Positions 15,992 to 24,473 of a stretch of DNA of 64,000 bases are shown here, one piece after another. Position numbers and translations under genes: made by a program. Source of the stretch: Nocardioides luteus. GTDB taxonomy: Bacteria > Actinomycetota > Actinomycetes > Propionibacteriales > Nocardioidaceae. A model generated the notes under the pieces. The model saw only the letters and a program-made list of their open reading frames with translations, was not told where the DNA came from and ran no database searches. The stretch is from the NCBI RefSeq assembly GCF_000960475.2, contig NZ_JZDQ02000008.1, positions 1 to 64,000 of the forward strand, in the 5' to 3' direction. Positions within the stretch are counted from its first letter, which is position 1. The number at the start of each line of letters is the position of its first letter.

Positions 15992-17191
15992 ATGACCCGC
16001 GATCTCGCCGCAGACCTGCTCCGGCACGGCTACCACGCGATCCCCGACGCTCGGCGACGGGCCGGCGATCCGCCGGTCTGCCCGGTCAAGCTCCTCGGGG
16101 ACGACGCCCTGGTCGTGAGCGGTCCCGCCTCCGTACGCCGCTTCTACGACACCAAGCTCATCCGGCGCGCCGGCGCGGTGCCGGCGCCGCTGGCGTTCCT
16201 GCTCTTCGGCCGTGGCGCCGTCCACGGCCTGGACGGCCCCGACCACCTGCACCGCAAGGCGCACTTCCTCGACCTGCTCGACGATGCCGACGCCACCCTC
16301 CACGACCTCGTACGCCGCCACCTGCGCGCGTCCTTCCGGGACCGTCGCGGGGAGACGGTGGGCGTGTTCACCCTGCTGTCCGAGGTCTACGGTCGTGCCG
16401 TCCTCGAGTGGGCCGGCATCTCGGTGCCCCATCCCGACCGGGTCGGGCGGCGCCTGGCCGCGATCGTCGACGGGTTCGGGTTCTCCGGCCCGTCCTACGC
16501 CTCGGCCTGGGCGGCCCGGCTCTGGGCCAACCGCTGGGCGCGCGGGCTGATCCGCGAGGCGCGGTCCGCCACGACCCGGTCATCGGCCCCGCCTTCGACG
16601 CCGGTGGAGATCATCGCCGCCTGGCGGGACCCGCACGACGAGCTGCTGCCGGTCTCGGTGGCTGCCGTCGAGCTGCTCAACGTGCTCCGGCCCGCCGTCG
16701 CGGTGGCCTACCTCGGCACCTTCGCCGTCCAGACCCTCGACGACGAGCCACGACTGCGTCCGGCGCTCGCCGAGGACCCCTCGCGGCGGCACGCCTTCAC
16801 CCAGGAGGTACGCCGCCTCTTCCCGTTCGTCCCCGCGCTGGCCGGCATCGCCCGCCAGCACGCCGACTGGGACGGCCAGCCCGTCGCACCCGGCCAGCGG
16901 GTCGTCCTCGACGTCCCGGGAACCAACCTGGACCCGGGGTCGTGGACCGCGCCCTACACCTTCTCCGCCGAGCGGTTCGTCGACCGTGACGTCGACCCGT
17001 TCGAGCTGGTGCCGCAGGGCGGGGGAGACCCGGCCGAGGGCCACCGGTGTCCCGGCGAGCCGTCCACGATCGCGATGATCGCCGCCACCGTCGAGATCTT
17101 CGCCGGCGCCTCCTGGAGCGTGGTGGAGCGCGGGAGCACCTATCCGCGGATCCCCACTCGCGAGCGCCTGCGGATCCGGATCGACCAGTGA
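15992..17191 (+). CDS. Cytochrome P450 peroxygenase, CYP152-like
   Basis: A 399-residue P450. The haem-thiolate loop reads PQGGGDPAEGHRCPGE with Cys353. This is the expanded Cys-loop of CYP152 enzymes, not the usual FxxGxxxC. In the I-helix, NVLRPAVAV carries the Arg-Pro pair (Arg233-Pro234) that in P450-BSbeta/SPalpha replaces the Thr/acid pair and binds the substrate carboxylate. CYP152 enzymes hydroxylate or decarboxylate fatty acids using hydrogen peroxide and need no reductase. No ferredoxin or reductase gene is nearby, which agrees. Its neighbour is a catalase, so peroxide level may link the two. Confidence 0.88.
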   Translation: MTRDLAADLLRHGYHAIPDARRRAGDPPVCPVKLLGDDALVVSGPASVRRFYDTKLIRRAGAVPAPLAFLLFGRGAVHGLDGPDHLHRKAHFLDLLDDADATLHDLVRRHLRASFRDRRGETVGVFTLLSEVYGRAVLEWAGISVPHPDRVGRRLAAIVDGFGFSGPSYASAWAARLWANRWARGLIREARSATTRSSAPPSTPVEIIAAWRDPHDELLPVSVAAVELLNVLRPAVAVAYLGTFAVQTLDDEPRLRPALAEDPSRRHAFTQEVRRLFPFVPALAGIARQHADWDGQPVAPGQRVVLDVPGTNLDPGSWTAPYTFSAERFVDRDVDPFELVPQGGGDPAEGHRCPGEPSTIAMIAATVEIFAGASWSVVERGSTYPRIPTRERLRIRIDQ

Positions 17192-17196
17192 CCGGG

Positions 17197-17829
17197 TCAG
17201 CGGCGGCCGGCGAACCGCAGGGCGCTGTGGTGCTCGTGCGCGAGGCGGCGTAGGGAGAGCAGGAACTCGCCGAGGACGACCTGGCCCAGGACCATCTGCT
17301 CCATCATGGCCTCGCGGTCCCGGGTGTCGTCGATCTGATCGAGGTCGTAGGCGGCGATCGCGTCGACGAGCGGGAGGTACGTCGCCGCGCCCTCCGGGTC
17401 GGTGGGGAGGCCGCTGTCGAGGATGACCTTGATGATGCCGGCGAGCCGGTCGCGCTCGGGTGCGTCCGGCCTGACCTTCGTCCACCCTGCCCGGGCCACG
17501 ATCTGGTCGGCGAGCGCGCGGGTGTGCTCGTCGGGGACCTCGGGGACGGCCGTCTCGGTGCGGAGCGCGTCGCAGGCCCTGCCGAACATGTCGTGCACCG
17601 AAGCGCGGCGGTCCTGGGTGGCGTCGACCAGCGCCTTGAGCGCTCCGACCGGCACGGAGCCGACATCGCGGAGCACGCGGAGCAGGCGGAGGCGGCGTAC
17701 GTGCTGGTCGTCGTAGTCGGCCAGGCGCTCGGACAGCTTCCTGCCGGGGGAGAGGAGGCCCTCGCGTACGTAGTACTTGATCGTCGCGACGCTGACGCCG
17801 GTCGTGTCGGCGAGCTCGGAGATCCGCAT
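17197..17829 (-). CDS. MerR family transcriptional regulator
   Basis: 210 residues. The N-terminal winged HTH (MRISELADTTGVSVATIKYY, then LLSPGRKLS) is a textbook MerR DNA-binding domain. The long helical C-terminal part (~80-210) has no Cys, so metal sensing is unlikely and a small organic ligand is likelier. ATG 17829 follows GGAGGAA. It is divergent from the DUF4188 gene, with an intergenic operator of the kind MerR proteins use, and should control both. Confidence 0.88.
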   Translation of the reverse strand: MRISELADTTGVSVATIKYYVREGLLSPGRKLSERLADYDDQHVRRLRLLRVLRDVGSVPVGALKALVDATQDRRASVHDMFGRACDALRTETAVPEVPDEHTRALADQIVARAGWTKVRPDAPERDRLAGIIKVILDSGLPTDPEGAATYLPLVDAIAAYDLDQIDDTRDREAMMEQMVLGQVVLGEFLLSLRRLAHEHHSALRFAGRR

Positions 17830-17848
17830 CGTTCCTCCGTGAAAGTGG

Positions 17849-17902
17849 TTGACAGTCCTGCTGGATAGGAGCACTATCCTAGACTAGATACTGTAACTAT
17901 CC
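17849..17902 (+). promoter_or_regulatory. MerR-type promoter/operator
   Basis: TTGACA (17849-17854) and TATCCT (17875-17880) are 20 bases apart, the overlong spacing typical of MerR-activated promoters. Between them lies the dyad GGATAG-GAGCA-CTATCC (17863-17879). A third half-site CTATCC is at 17897-17902. Confidence 0.65.
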
Positions 17903-17917
17903 AGTGAGGAGACGGGA

Positions 17918-18469
17918 ATGTCGAAGATCGCCCGGGCCTACCGGGAGGCTCCGAAGAACGTGCCGAGCGGCGTCGCGCCCGGCCACCGTGTCGCCGAGGC
18001 CGGCACCGGCGAGGTCGTCGTGTTCCTGATCGGGATGCGCGTCAACCGCTGGCGCAAGGTGCGCAGCTGGTTCCCGGTGTTCGTCGCGATGCCGCGGATG
18101 CTCGCCGAGCTCGCGAAGAACCCGGACCTCGGGCTGCTCTCGGCGCGCAGCTACTGGTCGGGGAGGGTGCTGATGACGGTGCAGTACTGGCGCAGCGTCG
18201 AGGAGCTCGGCCGGTTCGCCAAGGACCCGTCGCTCACGCACGCTCCGGCCTGGGCCGCCTTCAACCGGCGCGCGGCCTCGACCGGCGACATCGGGATCTG
18301 GCACGAGACCTACCGGGTCCCGGCCGACCAGGTCGAGACGCTCTACGGCAACATGCCGACGTTCGGCCTCGGCGCTGCGCTCGGCGCGGTCGAGCGGGCC
18401 GGCGGACGACGGAACGCGACGCACGAGCGGATGGGCTCCACTCGTCCGGAGTACGTCGAGACCCCTTAG
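17918..18469 (+). CDS. DUF4188 family protein (putative monooxygenase-like)
   Basis: A 183-residue protein of the DUF4188 family (VVVFLIGMRVNRW, ARSYWSGRVLMTVQYWRS, GIWHETYRVP, ETLYGNMPTFGLG). The fold is related to ferredoxin-like ABM/haem-binding proteins, and members are sometimes annotated as phenylacetaldoxime dehydratase or monooxygenase relatives. No catalytic claim is made. ATG 17918 follows GAGGAG. It is the only gene under the MerR-type promoter in this direction, so it should be induced by the regulator's ligand. Confidence 0.75.
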   Translation: MSKIARAYREAPKNVPSGVAPGHRVAEAGTGEVVVFLIGMRVNRWRKVRSWFPVFVAMPRMLAELAKNPDLGLLSARSYWSGRVLMTVQYWRSVEELGRFAKDPSLTHAPAWAAFNRRAASTGDIGIWHETYRVPADQVETLYGNMPTFGLGAALGAVERAGGRRNATHERMGSTRPEYVETP

Positions 18470-20184
18470 AGCGCGGTGACGGTCTCGGTCGGCGACAGGG
18501 CCCGGGTCGGCGCGCCCCGCAGCAGGACGACGGCGAGGACGGCGGCGATCGCGGCGCTGACCGCGGCGCCGGCGAAGACGGTGTGCTCCTGGGCGATGGC
18601 GGCGCCGATGAGCAGGTCCTGGTAGTCCTCGCACATGCCGCCGCCGGTGCACACCGACGACAGCGACGGCAGGTCGGCCTGGGCGGCGTAGTAGCTGCGC
18701 AGGCCGAGCGTGGTCAGCGCCGAGATGCCGACGAGCATGCCGACCATGCGGGCCACCACGGTGAAGGACGTGGTCAGACCGTGCATCGACTGCTCGGTCG
18801 TGGCCAGGATCGAGGCGTTGACCGGCGCCAGCGCGAGACCGAACCCGAGTCCGCCGGTGACCAGCACGACCGTCGCCGACGCCGAGCGCAGCGCGTCGGC
18901 GTCCCAGCGGGCCATGAGCACGAACGCCACCGCCGCCAGCAGCATCCCGCCGCCCGCGATCACGCCGGCGGGCAGCCGCCGGGTGAGGAAGCCGCCCACG
19001 ACGGCACCCACCGGTAGGGCGACCAGGAACTCCAGCAGCACCAGGGCCGCCTTCAGCTGGCTGTCGCCGTAGATGGTGGTGCGGGCGAAGAGCGGCACGT
19101 CGATCAGCGCCGCCACCAGCGCCGCCCCGACGAAGAACGAGATCAGCACCGAGCCCCAGGCGGGCATCCGGGCGAACGCGCCCCGCGGCACGATCGGGTC
19201 CTGCGCCCGGCGCAGGTGGAAGACGAAGCCCAGCAGCGCCAGCCCGCCGGCGACCAGATACCAGGTGCCCTGCTCGGAGAAGACCGCCACCTCGGGGTCG
19301 GCGGTCGCGAAGGCGAGGATCACCCCGGCCAGGGCGATCGAGAGCAGCAGCGCGCCGAGCAGATCGACCTCTTCGGTGATCCGGCCGAGCACGCGGCGTA
19401 CGCCCGGCCGCAGGCCCCACTTCAGCAGGAAGGCGAGCGTGGCGACGATCGTGACCAGGCCGAGCGGGGTCAGCCAGTGCGTCGACCCGGCCGCGGGCAC
19501 GTAGAGCGCACCCCAGGTCAGGTCCTGAACGAGGGCGGTCGGCTCGATCGCGAGGAGGACGAAGGCGACGCCGGCGAGGAGCAACAGCAGCAGCGCGATC
19601 AGGTCCGGCCGGAGGGACGGTTCGGCAGGGGTGCCCGAGCGGCCCAGCCGCCGGATCGCGACTGCCAGCACGACGCCGACGACGAGGTTGAGCAGGAAGA
19701 TCGCCCGCCAGTCGGCGATCGCGAGCACCACCGCGCCGATGAGCGGCCCGAGCACGGAGCCGAGCTCTTGGACCGCCGAGACCAGCCCGAGCGGCACCCC
19801 ACGGCGCTCGGCCGGATAGAGCGCGGCGACCAGGGCGAGGGTCGCCGGCACCAGGGCGCCGCCGCCCAGCCCCTGGAAGAACCGGCCGACCACCATCGCC
19901 GCCAGGTCCCACGAGAGCGCGGTCAGGAACGAGCCGAAGGCGAAGACCACCAGCCCGCCGACGAGCACCGGCAGATGCCCGAGGAGGTCGGCCAGCCGTC
20001 CGATCAGCGGCAGCACCGCGACATAGCCCAGCAGGAAGCCGGAGATCAGCGGTGCGGCCCGCTGCAGCTCCTCGATCGAGAGCCCGACGCCCGCCATCAT
20101 GTCCGGCAGCGCCAGCACGACGACGTAGGTGTCCGCGGCGGCGAACGCCACCGCGATCGCAGCCAGCCAGAGGACCGCCCTCAC
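18466..20184 (-). CDS. MFS transporter, P55 (Rv1410c)-like, 14 TM
   Basis: A 572-residue major facilitator of the 14-helix DHA2-like type. Hydrophobic segments run through the whole protein. GRLADLLGH is the cytoplasmic loop 2-3 motif A, and GRFFQGLGGGALVPA is motif C-like. A long loop after TM13 carries CTGGGMCEDY with two Cys. Its start overlaps the stop of the LprG-type lipoprotein gene (ATGA). In mycobacteria the same pair (lprG-Rv1410c) exports triacylglycerides and affects drug tolerance, so the operon context supports a lipid/drug exporter role. Confidence 0.88.
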   Translation of the reverse strand: MRAVLWLAAIAVAFAAADTYVVVLALPDMMAGVGLSIEELQRAAPLISGFLLGYVAVLPLIGRLADLLGHLPVLVGGLVVFAFGSFLTALSWDLAAMVVGRFFQGLGGGALVPATLALVAALYPAERRGVPLGLVSAVQELGSVLGPLIGAVVLAIADWRAIFLLNLVVGVVLAVAIRRLGRSGTPAEPSLRPDLIALLLLLLAGVAFVLLAIEPTALVQDLTWGALYVPAAGSTHWLTPLGLVTIVATLAFLLKWGLRPGVRRVLGRITEEVDLLGALLLSIALAGVILAFATADPEVAVFSEQGTWYLVAGGLALLGFVFHLRRAQDPIVPRGAFARMPAWGSVLISFFVGAALVAALIDVPLFARTTIYGDSQLKAALVLLEFLVALPVGAVVGGFLTRRLPAGVIAGGGMLLAAVAFVLMARWDADALRSASATVVLVTGGLGFGLALAPVNASILATTEQSMHGLTTSFTVVARMVGMLVGISALTTLGLRSYYAAQADLPSLSSVCTGGGMCEDYQDLLIGAAIAQEHTVFAGAAVSAAIAAVLAVVLLRGAPTRALSPTETVTAL

Positions 20185-20888
20185 GGCTTGGTGATCTCCT
20201 TCTCGACGCCGTAGTCGGTCACGTCGATCGTGTAGGAGTACGCCGCCTCGCCCTCGCCGCTGAAGTGGCCCTTGATGGTGGCCTCGGTGAGCTCGTCGGA
20301 GTCGTTGATGACGTAGGTGGCGTCGAAGTCACCGGCCGCGCCGGCGAGGATCTTCTGCACCGCGGTGGCCGGCAGCGTGCCGGTGTAGGTCGAGAGGATC
20401 TCGTCGTTGTCGGCGCCGCCGCGCACCGACTTGCCGATCTTCACGTCCTGGGTCGCGGAGAGCAGGGAGGAGATGCCGGTCTCCGGCGCGATCAGCGCCG
20501 CCGGGTCGGGTACGCCGTAGTCGGCCGGGTCGAGCTCCTGGAACGCGGTCGTGAACGGCAGCTTCGCGTAGACGACGCCGTCGACCGAGACCACCTCGAC
20601 CTGCGCCTCGGCGCCCATCACGGGCACGGTCAGCGTGCCCTGGAACGCCGGCTCGCGGGTCAGGGTCCCGGTCGCCGCCTTCAGCGTCGTGATGCCCTCG
20701 GGCAGGTCGTCGGAGGCGATCGAGAAGTTGATCCCGCTCGTCTCGTCGAGGTGCTTCTGCGCCGAGGCGAGCACCTGCTTCGGCGTACGTCCCTTGGTCG
20801 GCTCCTCGTCGCCGCACGAGGTCATCACGAGAAGCGCGGCCAGAAGGGCGACGAGAGCGAAGGCGAGGCGTGGCAGGCTCAGGGGCAT
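20181..20888 (-). CDS. lprG: LprG/LppX-LprAFG family lipoprotein
   Basis: A 235-residue lipoprotein. The signal peptide ends in the lipobox VMTSC with Cys25, so it is membrane-anchored outside the cell. The mature part follows the LppX_LprAFG fold: TPKQVLASAQKHLDET, then a repeated beta-sheet pattern and YTGTLPATAVQKILAG. In mycobacteria LprG carries triacylated lipids handed on by the P55 transporter. The overlapping MFS gene downstream is the matching partner. A longer in-frame start upstream would give an unusually long signal peptide, so ATG 20888 is preferred, although its ribosome site is poor. Confidence 0.85.
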   Translation of the reverse strand: MPLSLPRLAFALVALLAALLVMTSCGDEEPTKGRTPKQVLASAQKHLDETSGINFSIASDDLPEGITTLKAATGTLTREPAFQGTLTVPVMGAEAQVEVVSVDGVVYAKLPFTTAFQELDPADYGVPDPAALIAPETGISSLLSATQDVKIGKSVRGGADNDEILSTYTGTLPATAVQKILAGAAGDFDATYVINDSDELTEATIKGHFSGEGEAAYSYTIDVTDYGVEKEITKP

Positions 20889-20959
20889 GCGGCTCAGAAT
20901 GCCACGCCCTGCAACCGTCGTGGTGCCCAGGTGGCTCATCGGTGGTGTCGTCGGTGGCC

Positions 20960-22048
20960 TCATCGGTGGACGGGTCGCGGAGTCTCGATGCACCGCCGGA
21001 TGGTGGTGACGATGCTGCCGGCGGTGAAGAGCTCGTCGTCGGAGGATTCGCTCACACGTACGTCGTGGATCTGATCCACCAGTGCCGCCAGAGCGGCCTG
21101 TGAGTCCACCTTGGCCTCCGGGTCGGCGGTGAGCCCGTCTCCCGACTCCACCAGATCCGCGAGGGCGAGCAGCGCCCGCGCCGTGGGAGGACGCAGCTCC
21201 GGGCCGAGCCCGAGCTGGTCGTTGCCTTCTCGTTCCTCCTCTTCCAGGAGCTGGGTGAGCTCCTCGACCAGCAGGCACACCCGCTCCAGGCTCGCCGCCT
21301 GCTCGAGCTGCCTGTCCAGGCGGTCTCGGTGGCGTTCCCGGCGCCTGTTCGCGCGGGACGCATCGAGGACGAGCTGCCTCGCGGCGCGCATGCTCTGCAG
21401 GGCGGGCTCCAGCTGCGCCAGGAGGTCGCTCCATTGGGTCTGTGTCGGTGGCGTGTCCCGTTGCAGGGCATGTGCCAGGCGCCGGAGCTGGACGAGGACC
21501 TCGCTGCGCACGTCGCTGATCGCCCGCTCCGTGGGCGCGAGCGGCAGCTGGGGGAAGAGCATCGTCATCACCACCCCGATCGCGGCGCCGATCAGGGTGA
21601 GGCCGCCGAAGGCACTCACGAACGCCACCGGATCCTCGGTCCCGATGATGAGCACGAACAGGGCGGCCGTCGGGACCCAGTGGCCCGCATCGTCGAGCCA
21701 ACGCCAGGTTCCCGCGATCGTCCCCACCCCGATCACCAGCGCCACGGTCGCGGGGCTCGGCGAGAGCACCGCCCCGATGGCCAGGGCGATCGCCGAGCCG
21801 AGCCAGATGCTCACGATGCTCTGCACCGACGTACGAACCGAGCCCAGCACGGTCGACGACATCGCCACCACGGCACCCAGAGGCGCGTAGTAGGGGAACT
21901 CGCCCGCCGGCCCGGGGAAGACCGCGCCGACCCAGAAGGCGATCGCTCCCGCGACCGCCGTCGTCAGGGCCTGACCCCACGGCAGCCGACGGAGGCGCGC
22001 CCGGAGGCGAGCCGATCGCCCGGTTTCGGGTGTGACGGCAGATGTCAT
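20960..22048 (-). CDS. FUSC family inner membrane protein (aromatic acid exporter-like)
   Basis: 362 residues. The N-terminal half (about 25-170) has four to six membrane helices with GPAGEFPYYAPLGAVVAMSS and RTSVQSIVSIWLGSAIALAI, the FUSC/ArAE pattern seen in AaeB-like efflux proteins. The C-terminal half is soluble, with a strongly charged helical region (RANRRRERHRDRLDRQLEQA) likely to form a coiled coil. GAGGGAG precedes the ATG. It may export aromatic acids or similar small molecules. No periplasmic adaptor gene is adjacent, as expected for a single-membrane actinobacterium. Confidence 0.8.
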   Translation of the reverse strand: MTSAVTPETGRSARLRARLRRLPWGQALTTAVAGAIAFWVGAVFPGPAGEFPYYAPLGAVVAMSSTVLGSVRTSVQSIVSIWLGSAIALAIGAVLSPSPATVALVIGVGTIAGTWRWLDDAGHWVPTAALFVLIIGTEDPVAFVSAFGGLTLIGAAIGVVMTMLFPQLPLAPTERAISDVRSEVLVQLRRLAHALQRDTPPTQTQWSDLLAQLEPALQSMRAARQLVLDASRANRRRERHRDRLDRQLEQAASLERVCLLVEELTQLLEEEEREGNDQLGLGPELRPPTARALLALADLVESGDGLTADPEAKVDSQAALAALVDQIHDVRVSESSDDELFTAGSIVTTIRRCIETPRPVHR

Positions 22049-22119
22049 GGCAGGCTCCCTCGCTCGGCGACGGAGTGATCCGGTACCCGGTATGCCGGTT
22101 TCCTGACCTCCTCAGGTCC

Positions 22120-23310
22120 TCACGCGGTGACCGGCACGCGCCGGATGAGGACGCGACGGGTGAGGAGGGCGAGGAGGACGGCGACGGCACCGACCAGGAC
22201 GACGGCGGCACCGAGGCCACCGAGGGCACCGGTGAAGGCCACGACCAGCAGCGGGCAGACGAACTCGCCGAGGAACAGCGCGGCGGTCCACAGGCCGGTG
22301 CCGCGGCCGCGCTGCTCGAAGCTGAGCCCGGACTGCGCCCAGACGAGCAGGGTGGGCAGCATCAGGCCGGTGCCGGCCGAGGCGACCACCGCGCCGAGCA
22401 CGATGACCGGCACCACCGAGGTGGCACCGAGGACGACCAGACCGGCTCCGGCCAGCAGGAAGGCCAGGGGGAGCAGGAACGCGGTGCCGCGGCGGGAGAC
22501 CCGGCCGAAGGCGTACGCACCGCCGGCCGTCGCGAGCGAGGCCAGCGCGGTGAACGCGCCGATGACGGGGACAGCGGTGATCCCGGCCGCGTCGAGGACG
22601 TAGGGCAGCTCCACGATCGGGGTGTAGAAGACGATGCCGCCGACGAGGGTGACCGCGCACGGCAGCGCGAGGGCACGGGCCGGCAGCGGCGGCAGGGGTG
22701 TGCGCTCACCAGCCCGTGCGGTCTCGCCGGCGGGCTGCCAGATGAGCGTCGCGGCCAGGACGAGGAAGAGCAGGCTGGAGGCGTAGAGCCAGAACGGGGT
22801 GCGCCAGTCCTGGGCGCCGAGCGCTCCGCCGAGAGCGAAGAACAAGGTCGCCGACAGCGACGCGAACACGGTCTGCATGCCCAGCCAGCGGTCGCGCTCG
22901 GTGCCGGAGAAGTAGTCGGAGATCAGCGTCGTGCAGCAGGTCATGATGGCCGCCTCGGCGACGCCTACCCCGGCGCGGCTGAGCACGATCGCGGCGAGCC
23001 CGTCGAGCCACAGCGGCGCGGTGCCGAAGACGGCATAGACCGCCAGGGCCATCAGGAGCAGCCGCTTGCGGCCGAACCTGTCCACGATGCGGCCGGCGAA
23101 CGGCGCCAGCAGCGCGATCATCAGGGCCGGGACGGTGAGCGAGAGCGGCACCAGCGCGGTGGCTGCGCCGCTGTCGCCGAAGTGGTCCTGCATCCGGGGC
23201 AGGACAGGAGCGAGCAGCACCGCGCCGAGGATCGGCAGGCAGCTCATGAACATCAGCAGGAAGCCCTGGGGGCGTCCGGCTCGCCGGGACGGCGTGGTGG
23301 TGTCGGGCAT
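22120..23310 (-). CDS. MFS transporter, 12 TM
   Basis: A 396-residue major facilitator. FAGRIVDRFGRKRLLL is motif A between TM2 and TM3. The second half repeats the pattern with AFGRVSRRG. About twelve hydrophobic helices are visible. It resembles drug-efflux/CynX-type transporters. The ATG 23310 is preceded by GGGAGA. A CRP-like palindrome lies 28 bases upstream of the ATG. It is next to a LysR regulator and the aromatic operon and might move a substrate of that pathway, but that is inference. Confidence 0.85.
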   Translation of the reverse strand: MPDTTTPSRRAGRPQGFLLMFMSCLPILGAVLLAPVLPRMQDHFGDSGAATALVPLSLTVPALMIALLAPFAGRIVDRFGRKRLLLMALAVYAVFGTAPLWLDGLAAIVLSRAGVGVAEAAIMTCCTTLISDYFSGTERDRWLGMQTVFASLSATLFFALGGALGAQDWRTPFWLYASSLLFLVLAATLIWQPAGETARAGERTPLPPLPARALALPCAVTLVGGIVFYTPIVELPYVLDAAGITAVPVIGAFTALASLATAGGAYAFGRVSRRGTAFLLPLAFLLAGAGLVVLGATSVVPVIVLGAVVASAGTGLMLPTLLVWAQSGLSFEQRGRGTGLWTAALFLGEFVCPLLVVAFTGALGGLGAAVVLVGAVAVLLALLTRRVLIRRVPVTA

Positions 23311-23337
23311 GGGGTCTCCCACGGTCGGCCGAGATTG

Positions 23338-23353
23338 TGTGACAGCAGTCACA
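23338..23353. promoter_or_regulatory. CRP/GlxR-like binding site
   Basis: TGTGACAGCAGTCACA is a perfect TGTGA-N6-TCACA palindrome, the consensus for CRP/FNR-family regulators (GlxR/CRP in actinobacteria). It lies 27 bases upstream of the MFS gene on the minus strand, where it would probably repress or modulate the promoter. Confidence 0.6.
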
Positions 23354-23431
23354 GAATCGTGGGAGACGCGGGAGGTATTGCGGAAGCCAAATCTGCTTCT
23401 GCTGGGTATCAGTCCGGTCGATGACGTGGGG

Positions 23432-24358
23432 TCAGTGCGGCTGATCCAACCGTGCTGCGGCACGCGCCATCATCCGGCGCAGCCAGCCGTGCGCCGGGTC
23501 GGCGCGGTGGGAGGGATGCCACCAGAACGCCTCCTTGAGCGGGAGTACGTCCCAGGGGCAGTCGAGGGTGCGGACGCCGGCGGCTCCGGCCAGCCGGGTG
23601 GCGAGCTGGCGCTGCAGCAGGGCGACGCGCGGTGTCCCGGCGACCAGGAAGGGCACCGGGAGGAAGCTCTCGGTCACCACGTGGATGTCGGGATCGAGGC
23701 CGATCATGCTGAGCTGGCGTACGGCTGGGGTGAACGCGGTCGGGGCGTGGTGGGTGACGACCCACGGCATCTCGGCGAGCTCCTCCATGGTGACCGCGTC
23801 GCCGACGGCGTCGTTGTCGGCGGAGACGACGAGCACCCAGCTGTCGGTGTGCAGCTCGACGGCGGGCACCTCGTGGACGAAGCCGTGGGGGAGGACCATC
23901 CCGTCGACGTGGCGCAGGGACTCCGGCGCCTGGTCGACGTCGGCATGGGTCTGCAGCTGGAACCGCAGGCGGACCCCCGGGGCCTCCCGGGCGACCTCGG
24001 TGGCGAGATGGTCGCCGAGGACGGTCGCGGAGTAGTCCGAGGCGACCACGGTGAACTCGCGTGTCGAGGTCTCGGGGTCGAAGCCGGGCTCGGCCTCGAA
24101 GACCCGTCGCACACCGGCGAGCGCCGTCGTGGTGGTGCCCCGCAGCTGCGTGGCCAGCGGAGTGAGGTCGTAGCGGTTGCCGGTGCGGACGAGGAGCTCG
24201 TCACCGAAGTGGCGCCGCAGGCGCCGCAGGGCCGCCGAGACCGCCGGCTGGCTCAGTCCGAGCCGCTCCGCGGCCCGGGTCACGTTGCGCTCCTCGAGCA
24301 GCGCGTCGAGGGAGAGCAGCAGGTTGAGGTCGAGGTTGTGGAGCGGATCGGCGGCCAT
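23432..24358 (-). CDS. LysR family transcriptional regulator
   Basis: 308 residues. The N-terminal winged HTH (LDLNLLLSLDALLEERNVTR, AAERLGLSQPAVSAALRRLR) is of the NodD/NahR-like LysR subgroup, followed by a substrate-binding domain with VVASDYSATVLGDHL. Such regulators answer to aromatic inducers. It is divergent from the six-gene aromatic operon at 24474, with a dyad T-N11-A-type site between them, so it should be the pathway-specific activator. Confidence 0.88.
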   Translation of the reverse strand: MAADPLHNLDLNLLLSLDALLEERNVTRAAERLGLSQPAVSAALRRLRRHFGDELLVRTGNRYDLTPLATQLRGTTTTALAGVRRVFEAEPGFDPETSTREFTVVASDYSATVLGDHLATEVAREAPGVRLRFQLQTHADVDQAPESLRHVDGMVLPHGFVHEVPAVELHTDSWVLVVSADNDAVGDAVTMEELAEMPWVVTHHAPTAFTPAVRQLSMIGLDPDIHVVTESFLPVPFLVAGTPRVALLQRQLATRLAGAAGVRTLDCPWDVLPLKEAFWWHPSHRADPAHGWLRRMMARAAARLDQPH

Positions 24359-24365
24359 GCTCTGA

Positions 24366-24384
24366 CTATAAACACCATGTATAG
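24366..24384. promoter_or_regulatory. LysR-type operator
   Basis: CTATA-N9-TATAG (24366-24384), a 19-bp dyad containing the T-N11-A core of LysR sites, lies 7 bases from the regulator's start codon in the 115-bp divergent region. Confidence 0.6.
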
Positions 24385-24473
24385 GTGGGATAGGGGATCT
24401 GCTCTTCCTGAATAGTTTTGCGAGAGCGAGAGTGGTGCTCGTCACTCCACCCCCGCACTTCCTGGGAGATCTC

